64,000 nt of DNA from Paenibacillus albiflavus (GTDB taxonomy: Bacteria; Bacillota; Bacilli; Paenibacillales; NBRC-103111), in assembly GCF_004344915.1 (NCBI RefSeq), contig NZ_SKFG01000021.1:61507-125506 (forward strand). The letters run 5' to 3'. Position 1 is the stretch's first letter. Every line of letters begins with the position of its first letter. The notes below the pieces were generated by a model that saw only the letters and a program-made list of their open reading frames with translations, searched no databases and had not been told where the DNA came from. The position numbers and the translations under genes were made by a program. This document shows, piece after piece, positions 54,634-62,817 of the stretch.

Positions 54634-54673
54634 GAATTGGTAATTAAGAGATCATGAGAAAGGCTTAAACAAG

Positions 54674-54713
54674 AAAAAAAGCAGCAGAGACAAGGGTCTC
54701 AGCTACTTTTTCT
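54674..54713 (-). terminator. Terminator of the CorC/HlyC-type gene
   Basis: GAGAC/GTCTC, AGC/GCT and AAAAAG/CTTTTT arms form a long hairpin with small mismatches; the minus strand continues with TTTTTTTC. It lies 110 bases beyond the stop at 54823. Confidence 0.75.
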
Positions 54714-54822
54714 CCTACTTTTGTAAGATATTGTATAAGTAAAGATTAATATCTTACTCATCTGGCTCTATTCATTTTCTCATCATTTTCTCATTTTTCA
54801 TCGTCGTTTTGTATACGAATGA

Positions 54823-56109
54823 TCACTTCATTTTCTTAACTTCTACTTTGCGTATCCGGTGTTTTGTTTTTTCTATTATCGTAAATTCATATCCTTTGTA
54901 TATGACGGTATCTCCTGTTTTCAGGACATTGTTCTGACTATACAGCCAGCCACCTATCGTATCAATTTCCTCGTGCTCCAATTCGGTATGCAAAAGGGCA
55001 CTCAGCATCCCTAATGAAACTTTGCCATCTACAATATAATGAACTTCACCCACTTGCTCGATGTCCCGTTTCTCTTCTGTATCGAATTCATCGCGAATTT
55101 CGCCCACGATTTCTTCTAGAATATCCTCGATAGTCACCATTCCCGACGTACCGCCATACTCATCTATAAGAAGCGCAAGCTGTGACTGATGCTTCTGCAT
55201 TTGTTTAAGCAAGGTTTTGATCGGAATCGATTCGGATGCAGTGAAAACGGGATGAATCAGCTCCTCCAAGTCCAAGTTTGGATTGTCTTCGTGTCCTAAG
55301 AAGAATTGCTTCGTATTCACGACGCCTACAATATGGTCCTTGTCTTCTTCAATAACCGGAAATCGGGTATACTGCTCTTCCTTAATGACCCGCAGATTCT
55401 CCTGCAGCGTTGCATTGACGGACAAGCATATCATATCTGTCCGCGGAACCATTATTTCACGTGCCAACAAATCGTCGAATTCAAAAATACGATTCACATA
55501 GCCGAGCTCACTTTGATTGATTTTACCACTCTCATAGCTCTCATTCAGAATAATTTTCAATTCCTCTTCAGAGTGCGATTCATCATGCTCCTTCGCAGGC
55601 TTAAGTCCGAACAGTCTGACCAAAAAATTCGCAGAACCATTCAAAATCCAAATGAAGGGATACATGATTTTATAAAATATAATGAGAGTAGGCGCAAATA
55701 ACAGGCAGATTTGTTCGGCTTTTTGAATCGCAAGCGTCTTGGGGGCGAGTTCCCCAACAACCACATGCAAGAACGTCATGAGAGATAGCGAAAGCACAAT
55801 AGCCACCCATTGGGTAATTTCAGGAGACAGGTTCAGAAGATTAAACAATGGCGCAAACAAGGCATGTACTGTTGACTCCCCTAATGTACCAAGCCCTAGC
55901 GCAGTCATCGTGATCCCTAATTGACAAGCAGATAAATAACCGTCCAAATTACTCGATACTCGCTGCACAGCTAACGCATTCTTCTTGCCCTCTAATACGA
56001 GCTGATGAATGCGACTAGGCCGCAGCTTCACCATTGCAAATTCCGTTGCAACAAAGAAGGCAGTTGCTACAAGAAGTAAGACAACAATTGTCAGGTTCAT
56101 AAGTGGCAT
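54823..56109 (-). CDS. CNNM/CorC/HlyC-type membrane protein (DUF21, CBS, CorC_HlyC)
   Basis: The product is 428 residues from the ATG at 56109, which has AGGAG ten bases upstream; other in-frame starts lie 9 and 27 bases upstream. The DUF21 domain (about 1-185) has four membrane segments with ATEFAMVKLRPSRIHQL and LALGTLGE-type glycines. Two CBS domains (about 205-325) and a C-terminal CorC_HlyC domain (about 340-420) follow. Family members affect Mg2+ or Co2+ homeostasis, and are often called hemolysin-like although toxin activity is not expected. Confidence 0.9.
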   Translation of the reverse strand: MPLMNLTIVVLLLVATAFFVATEFAMVKLRPSRIHQLVLEGKKNALAVQRVSSNLDGYLSACQLGITMTALGLGTLGESTVHALFAPLFNLLNLSPEITQWVAIVLSLSLMTFLHVVVGELAPKTLAIQKAEQICLLFAPTLIIFYKIMYPFIWILNGSANFLVRLFGLKPAKEHDESHSEEELKIILNESYESGKINQSELGYVNRIFEFDDLLAREIMVPRTDMICLSVNATLQENLRVIKEEQYTRFPVIEEDKDHIVGVVNTKQFFLGHEDNPNLDLEELIHPVFTASESIPIKTLLKQMQKHQSQLALLIDEYGGTSGMVTIEDILEEIVGEIRDEFDTEEKRDIEQVGEVHYIVDGKVSLGMLSALLHTELEHEEIDTIGGWLYSQNNVLKTGDTVIYKGYEFTIIEKTKHRIRKVEVKKMK

Positions 56110-56217
56110 AAATGGCATTCTCCTCGTGTATGACAAGCACCCAAATAACGCTTTGACATTCTAATCAGATACTCTTATTATAAGTTCATAAGAACTTTTA
56201 CAAGCGGAGGTGGCAAG

Positions 56218-57009
56218 ATGGAAACCTTTTACCTCACGAGAAAAGAAATGTCCCAGTTACTGAAATCTTTGCAAGGATCTGTGCACAAAACACCTCTTGC
56301 TAACCTTCAGGAATTCTGGGTCAAAACACATCAAAAGGAAATACAATTCGGCAAATCACTCGATGCCTTCATCTCTACTTCTCTCCCACCCATATTCGAA
56401 AAAATGATGAAAATGGGTAACAAGGATGCAGGCTTTTCGCTTAATGATATTGTTGCCTTAGGCAGCCAAATCGAATACACGCAGTTTGCGATTACATCTG
56501 TACAGAATTGGGTTAAGCGGGACTTCAAAGACTTGATCGGTTGTCCACAATTAGGCAAAAAGTATTCACTTGAACAAGCGGCTATTCTGTTCATTATTGA
56601 GGATTTAAAATCCTCTCTTGATTTCGACTCGATTCGAAAGCTGTTGCTGCTTCTGTTCCACGAATATGATAATGAGACGAATGATATCATCAGTCCAATT
56701 GAGCTTTACGCTGCTTATTCTTCCATATTCGAGGATTTAGATCTAAGCAAAGCGCATGTAATGGACAACGAGCAGCCGAGTCTTGGTCATTCTGAAGCCA
56801 ATCAGGATCATCTTATGGAAGTTCTCGTGACACAGAAAGCTGAGCGCTTTATGAATCAGTCTGAGCACCTCCAAGGACTTCATTTGGAGAAGAAGCAGGC
56901 TGTTACCAATACCATCATCACATGCTTGCTTGCGGTTCAAACTTCCTATTTTCAATCATTAGCGAAGCGCTATTTAAATGCCACGTTATTCTTGAAGAAT
57001 TTGAATTAA
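56218..57009 (+). CDS. DUF1836 protein
   Basis: The 263-residue protein matches DUF1836: SLPPIFEK, IEYTQFAITSVQNWVKRDFKDLIG and GKKYSLEQAAILFIIEDLKSSLDFDSIRKLL. The central YSLEQAAIL part resembles a MerR-like helix-turn-helix. Function is unknown. GGAGGTGG precedes the ATG. A promoter and leader for the antiporter overlap its 3' end. Confidence 0.85.
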   Translation: METFYLTRKEMSQLLKSLQGSVHKTPLANLQEFWVKTHQKEIQFGKSLDAFISTSLPPIFEKMMKMGNKDAGFSLNDIVALGSQIEYTQFAITSVQNWVKRDFKDLIGCPQLGKKYSLEQAAILFIIEDLKSSLDFDSIRKLLLLLFHEYDNETNDIISPIELYAAYSSIFEDLDLSKAHVMDNEQPSLGHSEANQDHLMEVLVTQKAERFMNQSEHLQGLHLEKKQAVTNTIITCLLAVQTSYFQSLAKRYLNATLFLKNLN

Positions 57010-57014
57010 TTTTG

Positions 57015-57023
57015 TGGTATAAT
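57015..57023 (+). promoter_or_regulatory. Extended -10 promoter for the antiporter leader
   Basis: TGGTATAAT at 57015-57023 has a perfect TATAAT and the TGn extension. It lies just past the DUF1836 stop codon and 130 bases before the antiporter ATG. Confidence 0.6.
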
Positions 57024-57073
57024 GAGGGTAGTTGCCTTAAATTAGACGAAATTGAATATGTGTTTATTTGGAG

Positions 57074-57109
57074 GAGCCTGGTCAACCCAGGCTTCTTTTT
57101 GTCTTTTTT
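57074..57109 (+). terminator. Leader terminator upstream of the antiporter gene
   Basis: AGCCTGG (57075-57081) pairs with CCAGGCT (57087-57093), followed by CTTTTTGTCTTTTTT. It lies about 45 bases after the likely transcript start and 44 bases before the antiporter ATG. It may simply end the DUF1836 transcript, but transcripts from 57023 must also pass it. Confidence 0.8.
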
Positions 57110-57152
57110 GGGAAAAATGAGGCAATCAAACTTTATATCGAGGAGGAGTTCA

Positions 57153-58283
57153 ATGTTCTTTTTTACCATTCTAATCATTCTTCTTGCAACGAAATTAGCT
57201 GGTGACATCTGTGTCAGGCTCGGTCAACCTGCCGTTGTCGGTAAGCTGTTAATCGGGGTTATTATTGGTCCAGCCCTACTTGGATGGGTGGAGAATTCAC
57301 ATATTATTGATGAGTTAAGCCAAATCGGTGTCCTGCTATTAATGTTCATGGCGGGTCTGGAGACGGATATGGATGATCTTAAGCGTTCTTTTAAATCTTC
57401 ACTCGCGGTAGCAACTGGTGGGATTATTATGCCATTAATTGGAGGTTATTTACTTGGTCTTGCAATTGGACTAGATATCGCACAATCTCTATTCCTCGGA
57501 TTGCTATTATCCGCTACTTCCGTGAGCATCTCGGTCCAATCCCTCAAGGATCTGAATTTACTCAAGAGTAAAGAAAGCACGACGCTGCTAGGTGCGGCTA
57601 TTATTGACGATATTCTCGTCGTGATCCTACTTGCCTTTGTCATGAGTTTCTTTGGCGGCAGTGAGGTCAGCCTTGGACTTATCATCGGGAAGAAAATTAT
57701 TTTCTTTTTGATCGTCGCTATTTTTATTTGGAAGCTTGGCAAATGGATCATGAAGTGGCTGGCACCGCTGCGTGTATCAGAAGCTGTCATCAGCGCTGGG
57801 CTTATCGTGTGCTTCCTACTTGCTTTCATCGCAGAGCAATTCGGCGTAGCTGGCATTATCGGCGCATTTGCGGCAGGTCTTGCCATTTCCCAAACGGACT
57901 ATAAGAAGGAAGTCGAACATAAGATTGAACCAATCGCTTATGCGATCTTCGTTCCCATTTTCTTCGTCAGCGTTGGTTTCTCTGTATCCTTCGAAGGCAT
58001 CGGCGACCAAATGGGCCTGCTTGTGATTACGGCAATTATCGCTATCTTAACCAAGCTGATCGGCTCTGGCTTAGGGGCAAGATTAACAGGCTTCTCTGGG
58101 CGCTCCGCCCTCGGCATTGGATCGGGGATGGTCTCACGGGGAGAAGTAGCACTCATTATCGCGACCATCGGTTTACAGAGCGGACTGTTGGCGCAACAAT
58201 ATTTTACAATGCTTGTCATCGTCATCATTCTTACAACGATCGTAACACCGTATTTGTTGAAAATGACAATTGGCCGCAAGTAA
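57153..58283 (+). CDS. Monovalent cation/proton antiporter, CPA2 family
   Basis: The 376-residue protein starts at the ATG at 57153 behind GAGGAGG. It has about 12 hydrophobic segments, GQPAVVGKLLIGVIIGP at the N-terminus, LLLMFMAGLETD, the paired-Asp-type exchanger region AAIIDDILVVILLAF, and GVAGIIGAFAAGLAIS. It is related to NapA/KefB/GerN. The C-terminal TrkA-N regulatory domain of KefB is missing. Na+ or K+ specificity cannot be read. A terminator-bearing leader precedes it. Confidence 0.92.
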   Translation: MFFFTILIILLATKLAGDICVRLGQPAVVGKLLIGVIIGPALLGWVENSHIIDELSQIGVLLLMFMAGLETDMDDLKRSFKSSLAVATGGIIMPLIGGYLLGLAIGLDIAQSLFLGLLLSATSVSISVQSLKDLNLLKSKESTTLLGAAIIDDILVVILLAFVMSFFGGSEVSLGLIIGKKIIFFLIVAIFIWKLGKWIMKWLAPLRVSEAVISAGLIVCFLLAFIAEQFGVAGIIGAFAAGLAISQTDYKKEVEHKIEPIAYAIFVPIFFVSVGFSVSFEGIGDQMGLLVITAIIAILTKLIGSGLGARLTGFSGRSALGIGSGMVSRGEVALIIATIGLQSGLLAQQYFTMLVIVIILTTIVTPYLLKMTIGRK

Positions 58284-58295
58284 TCGGGACAATAA

Positions 58296-58325
58296 AAGAC
58301 CCTCCAACGATGGGGGTCTTCTTAG
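58296..58325 (+). terminator. Terminator after the antiporter gene
   Basis: AAGACCC (58297-58303) pairs with GGGTCTT (58314-58320), followed by CTTAG; the stem starts 13 bases after the stop. Confidence 0.75.
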
Positions 58326-58356
58326 TATTATAGAATTTAGCATTTTGTTAATGTAG

Positions 58357-58668
58357 CTACTTCTTCGAGAATAATCCTACCAAGCCCGCGATTACGAACA
58401 ATACGGTGGAAATGACATACAGCCATGAGATTGCAACGAATCCAACTACGCCAGCAACAACCATGAAGAACCCTGCCAGTTTCGGTTTGCTGCGAGCAAT
58501 TGCAGCTCCGATGATACCTAATATGCTCACTCCGAAAGCCAACCATCCTAGCCATACAACGTCTCCAGCACCTTCAACACCTAGGGTTGCAGCGAAACCG
58601 CTGAAGAATAATGCAATTATTGCAGAAGCAATACCCAATATCCCACTAATTAATCCTGTTGCGAACAT
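58357..58668 (-). CDS. DUF4064-like small membrane protein
   Basis: The 103-residue product has four hydrophobic segments (about 5-25, 40-58, 66-80, 82-100) rich in Gly and Ala. The pattern fits DUF4064-type proteins. GGAGGC lies 10 bases before the ATG at 58668, but that ribosome site is within read-through of the cotJC remnant upstream. Function is unknown. Confidence 0.75.
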   Translation of the reverse strand: MFATGLISGILGIASAIIALFFSGFAATLGVEGAGDVVWLGWLAFGVSILGIIGAAIARSKPKLAGFFMVVAGVVGFVAISWLYVISTVLFVIAGLVGLFSKK

Positions 58669-58709
58669 ATATACTCATGCCTCCTAATTCCAAAGTATGG
58701 AGTACTAGA

Positions 58710-58986
58710 AAAATCTTCTGCGCATCACGCTCCTCTTTGAATATTTCCACGGCTTCGCGGAAACGCAAGGAATGCACGATTTCACGTTCACGCAAGAACT
58801 TCAATGAATTCTGCAGATCGACATCATCCGTCCTTGGCCAATATGATTCGCATAATGTGAACTTAAACCTGCGGTTATCATTTCATCGACAGAAGCGTCT
58901 TTCGTCAGTTTATATACCATAGTCGCAATCATCTCTAAATGTGCATACGCATTCGTTGATATGAGGTTGTTATTCAAAATAAACAT
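58710..58986 (-). pseudogene. cotJC: cotJC remnant A
   Basis: Two pieces of the spore coat manganese-catalase-like CotJC are visible in different frames. The first (from about 58986) reads AHLEMIATMVYKLTKDAS and AGLSSHYANH. The second (58828-58710) reads DDVDLQNSLKFLREREIVH and ends ERDAQKIF. The middle of the gene and all N-terminal sequence are missing, so it is not functional. The second piece is about 80% identical in DNA to remnant B. Confidence 0.85.
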
Positions 58987-59014
58987 CCAATGACCGCTAA
59001 TCTATATGTTGAGC

Positions 59015-59464
59015 TTATTCGTTCAAATAGGTCATGACGCGGTTTTGGATTAATTTGCTCACTTCATCCACCGATTTCTGGCCACTCATAAAGAAATCAA
59101 ACTCTTCTTTGACGATGGATTCGATTTTCTTATCTATTGAGAAGCTTGGATATGCTGCCTCAAGCACATTTCCCGCGTATTCAACTCGTTCATTCAAAAA
59201 CTTTTCATCTGAAATGGTTTCTTTCAACTTTTCTGCTGCTTCTTGAAGCCTTTTCTTATTAGCGTCTTTATGGACAGGGATTCCCCTTAGGGTCTCCGAA
59301 GACTGCACCTCTTCAGACATCATGAACTTTATGAACTCCCAAGCTTCCTTCTGAACTTCCGATTTGCTATTGATGCCAAAACTGTTGCTGGATTTGTATC
59401 TCCAACCTTGGGTTTCGCCATTCATCGTTGGTCTTTGGAATATCTGGCTGTTCGAATCTACCAA
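59015..59464 (-). pseudogene. C-terminal fragment of an extracellular solute-binding protein gene
   Basis: The 149-codon frame encodes the C-terminal third of a family 1 solute-binding protein: GINSKSEVQKEAWEFIKFMMSEEVQ, GIPVHKDA, and the C-terminal FDFFMSGQKSVDEVSKLIQNRVMTYLNE. Such proteins are normally 430-550 residues with a lipoprotein signal; none is present and no sensible start is seen. It is therefore a decayed gene, lying between two cotJC remnants. Confidence 0.75.
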
Positions 59465-59551
59465 ATTCGTTAATAATGTTTCTGCTCTGTTACTTAATGT
59501 ATAAATTCGCCTTTATCAATTTTTAAATTCTTTTCACAAAATTAAACTAAC

Positions 59552-59758
59552 TCAAAATATCTTCTGTGCATCCCGTTCATCTTTCAAGATTTCCACTGCT
59601 TCGCGGAAGCGCAAGGAATGCACAATTTCACGTTCTCTAAGGAATTTAAGCGAGTCCTGCAAATCGACATCATCGGTCATATCAATTAGCCACTGGTATG
59701 TAGCCCTTGCTTTCTCTTCTGCTGCTATGTCTTCATACAAATCGGCTATAGGATCACC
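59552..59758 (-). pseudogene. cotJC: cotJC remnant B
   Basis: The 3' end of cotJC is intact from GDPIADLYEDIAAEEKARA to ERDAQKIF and the stop at 59552, about 68 codons. The upstream reading frame continues to 59851 but is not CotJC-like, so only the C-terminal third of the gene is present. CotJC is normally a coat protein of about 190 residues. Confidence 0.85.
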
Positions 59759-59830
59759 TATTGCTTGATGAGTTATATACAAATTCAAATCTAAATTCAT
59801 TCTATATTTATAGATGAAGGTATATAAGTT

Positions 59831-59847
59831 TGTTATACTATCAGTAT
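59831..59847 (+). promoter_or_regulatory. Extended -10 with overlapping inverted repeat at the prophage edge
   Basis: TGTTATACT at 59831-59839 is an extended -10. ATACT (59835-59839) and AGTAT (59843-59847) form an inverted repeat over it, suggestive of a repressor site. It lies upstream of the 67-residue gene. Confidence 0.45.
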
Positions 59848-59880
59848 ACATAATCTAACAAATATAGGGGTTCAAATATC

Positions 59881-60084
59881 ATGAAATTTGGAGTGCGTAA
59901 ACCAAGCATTAAGAAACGGATATCAGCTCGTACAAGCATTAAAAGACAGGTTGTGCATCGCGCCGGATTAAAGATGCCACGCGGTTATGGATGGCTTAGA
60001 AATCCGAAAAAAGCCGTGTATAACAAGGTTTATAACAAGACCTCATTCGATATATTTAAATTACTCAAGAAAATATTCAAATAA
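59881..60084 (+). CDS. Small basic phage-type protein, function unknown
   Basis: The 67-residue product is rich in Lys and Arg. Its start (MKFGVRKPSIKKRISART) and the motif GYGWLRNPKKAVYNKVYNKT resemble short conserved proteins found in Bacillales prophages. No function is known. GGGG lies about 10 bases before the ATG and an extended -10 is upstream. Confidence 0.7.
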   Translation: MKFGVRKPSIKKRISARTSIKRQVVHRAGLKMPRGYGWLRNPKKAVYNKVYNKTSFDIFKLLKKIFK

Positions 60085-60086
60085 AG

Positions 60087-60126
60087 ATAGAAGCCAGTGA
60101 ACAATATGTCGCTGGCTTCTATTTTA
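60087..60126. terminator. Bidirectional terminator between the phage gene and yolD
   Basis: ATAGAAGCCAG (60087-60097) pairs with CTGGCTTCTAT (60112-60122), followed by TTTT. It begins just past the small phage gene and covers the yolD stop. Confidence 0.85.
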
Positions 60127-60448
60127 CACTCAATATGTCCTCTAACTTAATCCAATCATAATCATCCCCATACTCGATCTTAATGCGCTTTAGCTGTTGA
60201 TCGATCTTAGTGACAACGCCGCGGACCTCTAAATCTTCAAATGGATCGTATAGCTGCAGCACGATCTCGCTGCCTTCTGACATCGACTCTCCGATTGCAC
60301 GGCTAATGATTTCCAACTCTTGCTCATCCAACTCTGGTTTAGTTCGTCTATTTCGTTCGCGACCATACATGCGTATCGCTGCGGCGTGTTCTGGGATAAT
60401 CATTCGTGACGATTCATAAAGTCCATTTCCTTCTAGTTTCTTACCCAT
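60119..60448 (-). CDS. yolD: YolD-like protein
   Basis: The 109-residue protein has the YolD core: SRMIIPEHAAAI, then a helical hinge and a C-terminal KIDQQLKRIKIEYGDDYDWIKLEDILSV beta region. YolD proteins are often paired with the Y-family polymerase UvrX/YqjW in phage elements and are SOS-induced; no polymerase gene is adjacent here. A LexA-type box lies upstream. Confidence 0.9.
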   Translation of the reverse strand: MGKKLEGNGLYESSRMIIPEHAAAIRMYGRERNRRTKPELDEQELEIISRAIGESMSEGSEIVLQLYDPFEDLEVRGVVTKIDQQLKRIKIEYGDDYDWIKLEDILSVK

Positions 60449-60478
60449 GATGACACCTCACTTTTTTATAATGAGATT

Positions 60479-60500
60479 ATTATACGCAAACATACGTTCT
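60479..60500 (-). promoter_or_regulatory. LexA/DinR SOS box and -10 of yolD
   Basis: On the minus strand AGAACGTATGTTTG (60500-60487) matches 12 of 14 positions of the Bacillus SOS box (CGAACRNRYGTTYC). TATAAT (60484-60479) is two bases downstream. Confidence 0.8.
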
Positions 60501-60512
60501 ATTTCCAATAAT

Positions 60513-60547
60513 AAAAAAATCCCTACCAACCTATAGAGGTCAGTAGG
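60513..60547 (-). terminator. Terminator after the endolysin gene
   Basis: CCTAC/GTAGG and an inner ACC/GGT pair (60522-60547), followed on the minus strand by seven T. It lies 55 bases past the endolysin stop and upstream of the yolD promoter. Confidence 0.8.
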
Positions 60548-60601
60548 TCATTTTTGCGGATCGGACATGCCCTGTCACCACCGTTGGGATAATTATACAA
60601 A

Positions 60602-61216
60602 TCATTGTGTAGGTTGTCCAGATACTTTGCGTAGCTCATTAGCTAGGCGATTAAACTCTTTTCGCGCCTCTGCATTATCAGTTGCATTATATCCAGCTGA
60701 TAAAAAACTTATGATCTTATTAGCGTCTTTCGGGTCCACCTTGCGTTCCTCCTCAATCTTATCAAATTTATATAATTGATGTGTCTCGATCAGATCAATT
60801 AGCTTTTGTGGATACTTCGGATCGGTAGCGTAACCGCCTTTCCAAATCTCTTGGCATGCTGTCTTGTAATCTGCACCTAAAACACCATGATACCGTGTAG
60901 GCTTGTCTCTAGTGCCATTGAGTACTAATGCTGAATGATCAGCGATAGATTCACTCCAAGCGTTATACACGCGAAATGCTGCATCTACAGTAATCCACTG
61001 ACCGTTGATAAACTCCTTTGTCGGAAATGTTCTTGATCCAGCTGGACCATTTCCTTTAATCCCAAATAAATTGTTAGCCAGCCGTGTAAGACTGCTATCT
61101 CCCCATCCGCTTTCAAGGGCTGCTTGAGCAATAGTTAGAGATGCTGGAACCTTGGTTTTTTTCATATCATTTACAGCAGCTTGTGCTATCAATGAAATAA
61201 AATTACTTTGATTCAT
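60602..61216 (-). CDS. Phage endolysin, GH73 glucosaminidase
   Basis: The product is 204 residues from the ATG at 61216 behind AAAGGTGGGG. The glucosaminidase domain has Glu35 in IAQAALESGWGDS, LANNLFGIKG and the YATDPKYPQKLI motif. The C-terminal 50 residues are not recognised and may be a wall-binding tail. It overlaps the holin gene by 14 bases, so the lysis pair is translationally linked. Confidence 0.93.
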   Translation of the reverse strand: MNQSNFISLIAQAAVNDMKKTKVPASLTIAQAALESGWGDSSLTRLANNLFGIKGNGPAGSRTFPTKEFINGQWITVDAAFRVYNAWSESIADHSALVLNGTRDKPTRYHGVLGADYKTACQEIWKGGYATDPKYPQKLIDLIETHQLYKFDKIEEERKVDPKDANKIISFLSAGYNATDNAEARKEFNRLANELRKVSGQPTQ

Positions 61217-61619
61217 TTTGTTCCCCACCTTTCCCTTTTAAAACCTCAACAGCTTTCATAATGATTGGAGGTATTGGAGCTCCCAATCTACCACCATTTT
61301 CGATAATGGATAATAACTCATTAGCAATATAAAAGAAGGCAACAGTATCCCTGAACAAATGTGAATTACCCAATATCCCATCGACCAAATGTGCAGCAGC
61401 AACCATTGCGAAGATAAATACTTTACGGGCGATACCAACCATCCCTACCTTACTTTTCAGCCCGCCGTTCGCGCCAGCTGCTGCCACACCTGTTATAAAA
61501 TCTAAAATCACAAACACAAGCAGTACGCCCAATACAGCCGACCACCCTCCAAATAAATAAGTAACGGAGCTAGTGACTGCTGCCGTTCCCCACTTTACAA
61601 CTAAATCAAATCTATCCAC
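61203..61619 (-). CDS. Phage holin (family 4 type)
   Basis: The 138-residue product starts at a GTG at 61619, seven bases behind GGGGG; a longer frame extends upstream without support. VDRFDLVVKWGTAAV and LVFVILDFITGVAAAGANGGLKSKVG match toxin-secretion/phage-lysis holins. Three membrane segments are likely. It precedes the endolysin, which it would release to the wall. Confidence 0.9.
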   Translation of the reverse strand: MDRFDLVVKWGTAAVTSSVTYLFGGWSAVLGVLLVFVILDFITGVAAAGANGGLKSKVGMVGIARKVFIFAMVAAAHLVDGILGNSHLFRDTVAFFYIANELLSIIENGGRLGAPIPPIIMKAVEVLKGKGGEQNESK

Positions 61620-61635
61620 CTTTACACCCCCAATT

Positions 61636-61694
61636 AAAATGGCCCCCGAAGGTTTCGAGGGCATAAATAAAGCGCCCATTGTTATTGGACGCTT
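61636..61694 (-). terminator. Paired hairpins between integrase and holin genes
   Basis: AAGCG/CGCTT (61670-61694) and GCCC/GGGC with CGAA/TTCG (61642-61662) form two hairpins in the gap; the second is followed on the minus strand by ATTTTAATT. They probably end integrase transcription before the holin start. Confidence 0.65.
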
Positions 61695-61702
61695 GTTAAT
61701 TA

Positions 61703-62695
61703 CTATTGAACTAAGTATTTTTTGTGCTGCTCTCGCTTACGCGACTCTGAAACTTGAGCATATATTTGTGTGGTTGCCGGATCCTCGTGTCCAAGCAATT
61801 GCTGGACAACTGCAATGTCGGCTCCATTGTTAAGTGTTAATGTCGCAAATGTGTGCCGCATGGTGTGCGGAGTAACTCGTTTTTGTAGTCCTGCCTGTTC
61901 AGCTATGATGCCAATTTCACGCTGTATGCCGCGCTTTGAAAGTCTGCGATAAGGCTTCCTTTCAGTAATAAACAGAGCTGATTCATCATCTAGGCGAGTC
62001 ATCAGATACTTCTTCAAGTGATACATAGCCTTGAATGAAAAATACACTTCCCTCTCTTTATTACCCTTACCAACTACACGAGTGCTAGAATTTTGCCAGT
62101 CTATACTATTACGATCTAGCGCTTGAATCTCCGATAACCTTCCACCAGTAGCATAAAACACTTCAACCATGGCCCGTTGCCTGATTGTCATACATGACTC
62201 ACGCAACATTTCGAATTCTTCAATGGTCAGCGCTTTCGGAAGTCGCTTCTCCTTTTTAGGTGGCTTGATCTTCATTGTCGGATCTCGCTGTATGATTTCT
62301 TCTGAAGTAAGCCAGCTGAAGAACGATTTAAGTACAGATAGCTTAGTGGAGATTGTGGTAATCTTCTGGTCTTTAAACCTACCAAGATAAACTCTAATAT
62401 CGGCTGTTGTTATGCTATCTGCTCGTTTTTTAACATGATCAGCAAAGATACGTAAATGCATCTCGTATCCGTCGAGTGTGACCTTGCTAAGCCCCTCTAA
62501 TTGCTTACCTGATAAAAATAATTCTATCTTATCGAGTAAGTCTTGATGATCTGTCTGTTCATCTGCCTTCTTGATGCAAAATCCTGTGATGATCTCAGAT
62601 AATTTAGTCTTTACCTCAGTGATGTTGATTTGCGGGCATAGGTCGAAGACTACTCTTAATATCTGAGAGAGCATAAATTCGCCAGCTGCTTGCAT
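61703..62695 (-). CDS. Phage tyrosine integrase
   Basis: The 330-residue recombinase has an N-terminal SAM-like core-binding domain (about 45-135) and a catalytic domain. The catalytic set is Arg186 (GGRLSEIQ), a beta-hairpin Lys about 210, His277 and Arg280 (PHTMRHTF), His303 (LGHEDP) and Tyr312 (TTQIYAQ). It would catalyse integration or excision. GGGAGG precedes the ATG. The start codon lies within a nested inverted-repeat structure at 62693-62817. It sits between the tail and lysis genes rather than at a prophage end. Confidence 0.94.
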   Translation of the reverse strand: MQAAGEFMLSQILRVVFDLCPQINITEVKTKLSEIITGFCIKKADEQTDHQDLLDKIELFLSGKQLEGLSKVTLDGYEMHLRIFADHVKKRADSITTADIRVYLGRFKDQKITTISTKLSVLKSFFSWLTSEEIIQRDPTMKIKPPKKEKRLPKALTIEEFEMLRESCMTIRQRAMVEVFYATGGRLSEIQALDRNSIDWQNSSTRVVGKGNKEREVYFSFKAMYHLKKYLMTRLDDESALFITERKPYRRLSKRGIQREIGIIAEQAGLQKRVTPHTMRHTFATLTLNNGADIAVVQQLLGHEDPATTQIYAQVSESRKREQHKKYLVQ

Positions 62696-62817
62696 GATAT
62701 GATACCTCCCGAGTGGTATATTTTCCCCGAGAATAGAACAAAGTAGGCAGCGCCTCGGGAGCGCGTAAGAATGGGTAGCTAATCCAATCTTGCCTACTTC
62801 TATTGTATCATATCATG
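62693..62817 (-). promoter_or_regulatory. Nested inverted repeats over the integrase leader and start codon
   Basis: Outer arms CATGATATGATAC (62693-62705, containing the start ATG) and GTATCATATCATG (62805-62817) pair over 13 bases. The next pair is AATAG..AAGTAGGCA (62732-62749) with TGCCTACTTCTATT (62791-62804), with four unpaired bases. CTCCCGAG (62706-62713), which contains the ribosome site complement, can pair with CTCGGGAG (62754-62761). All three can form on the integrase leader RNA. Confidence 0.75.

Noticed and set aside
57446..57886. 146-codon minus-strand frame
   Set aside because: Antisense to the antiporter gene; low-complexity Ser/Arg/Thr product.
58700..59860. A complete transposon or IS element in the graveyard
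   Set aside because: No transposase frame, terminal inverted repeats or target duplications were seen around the remnants.
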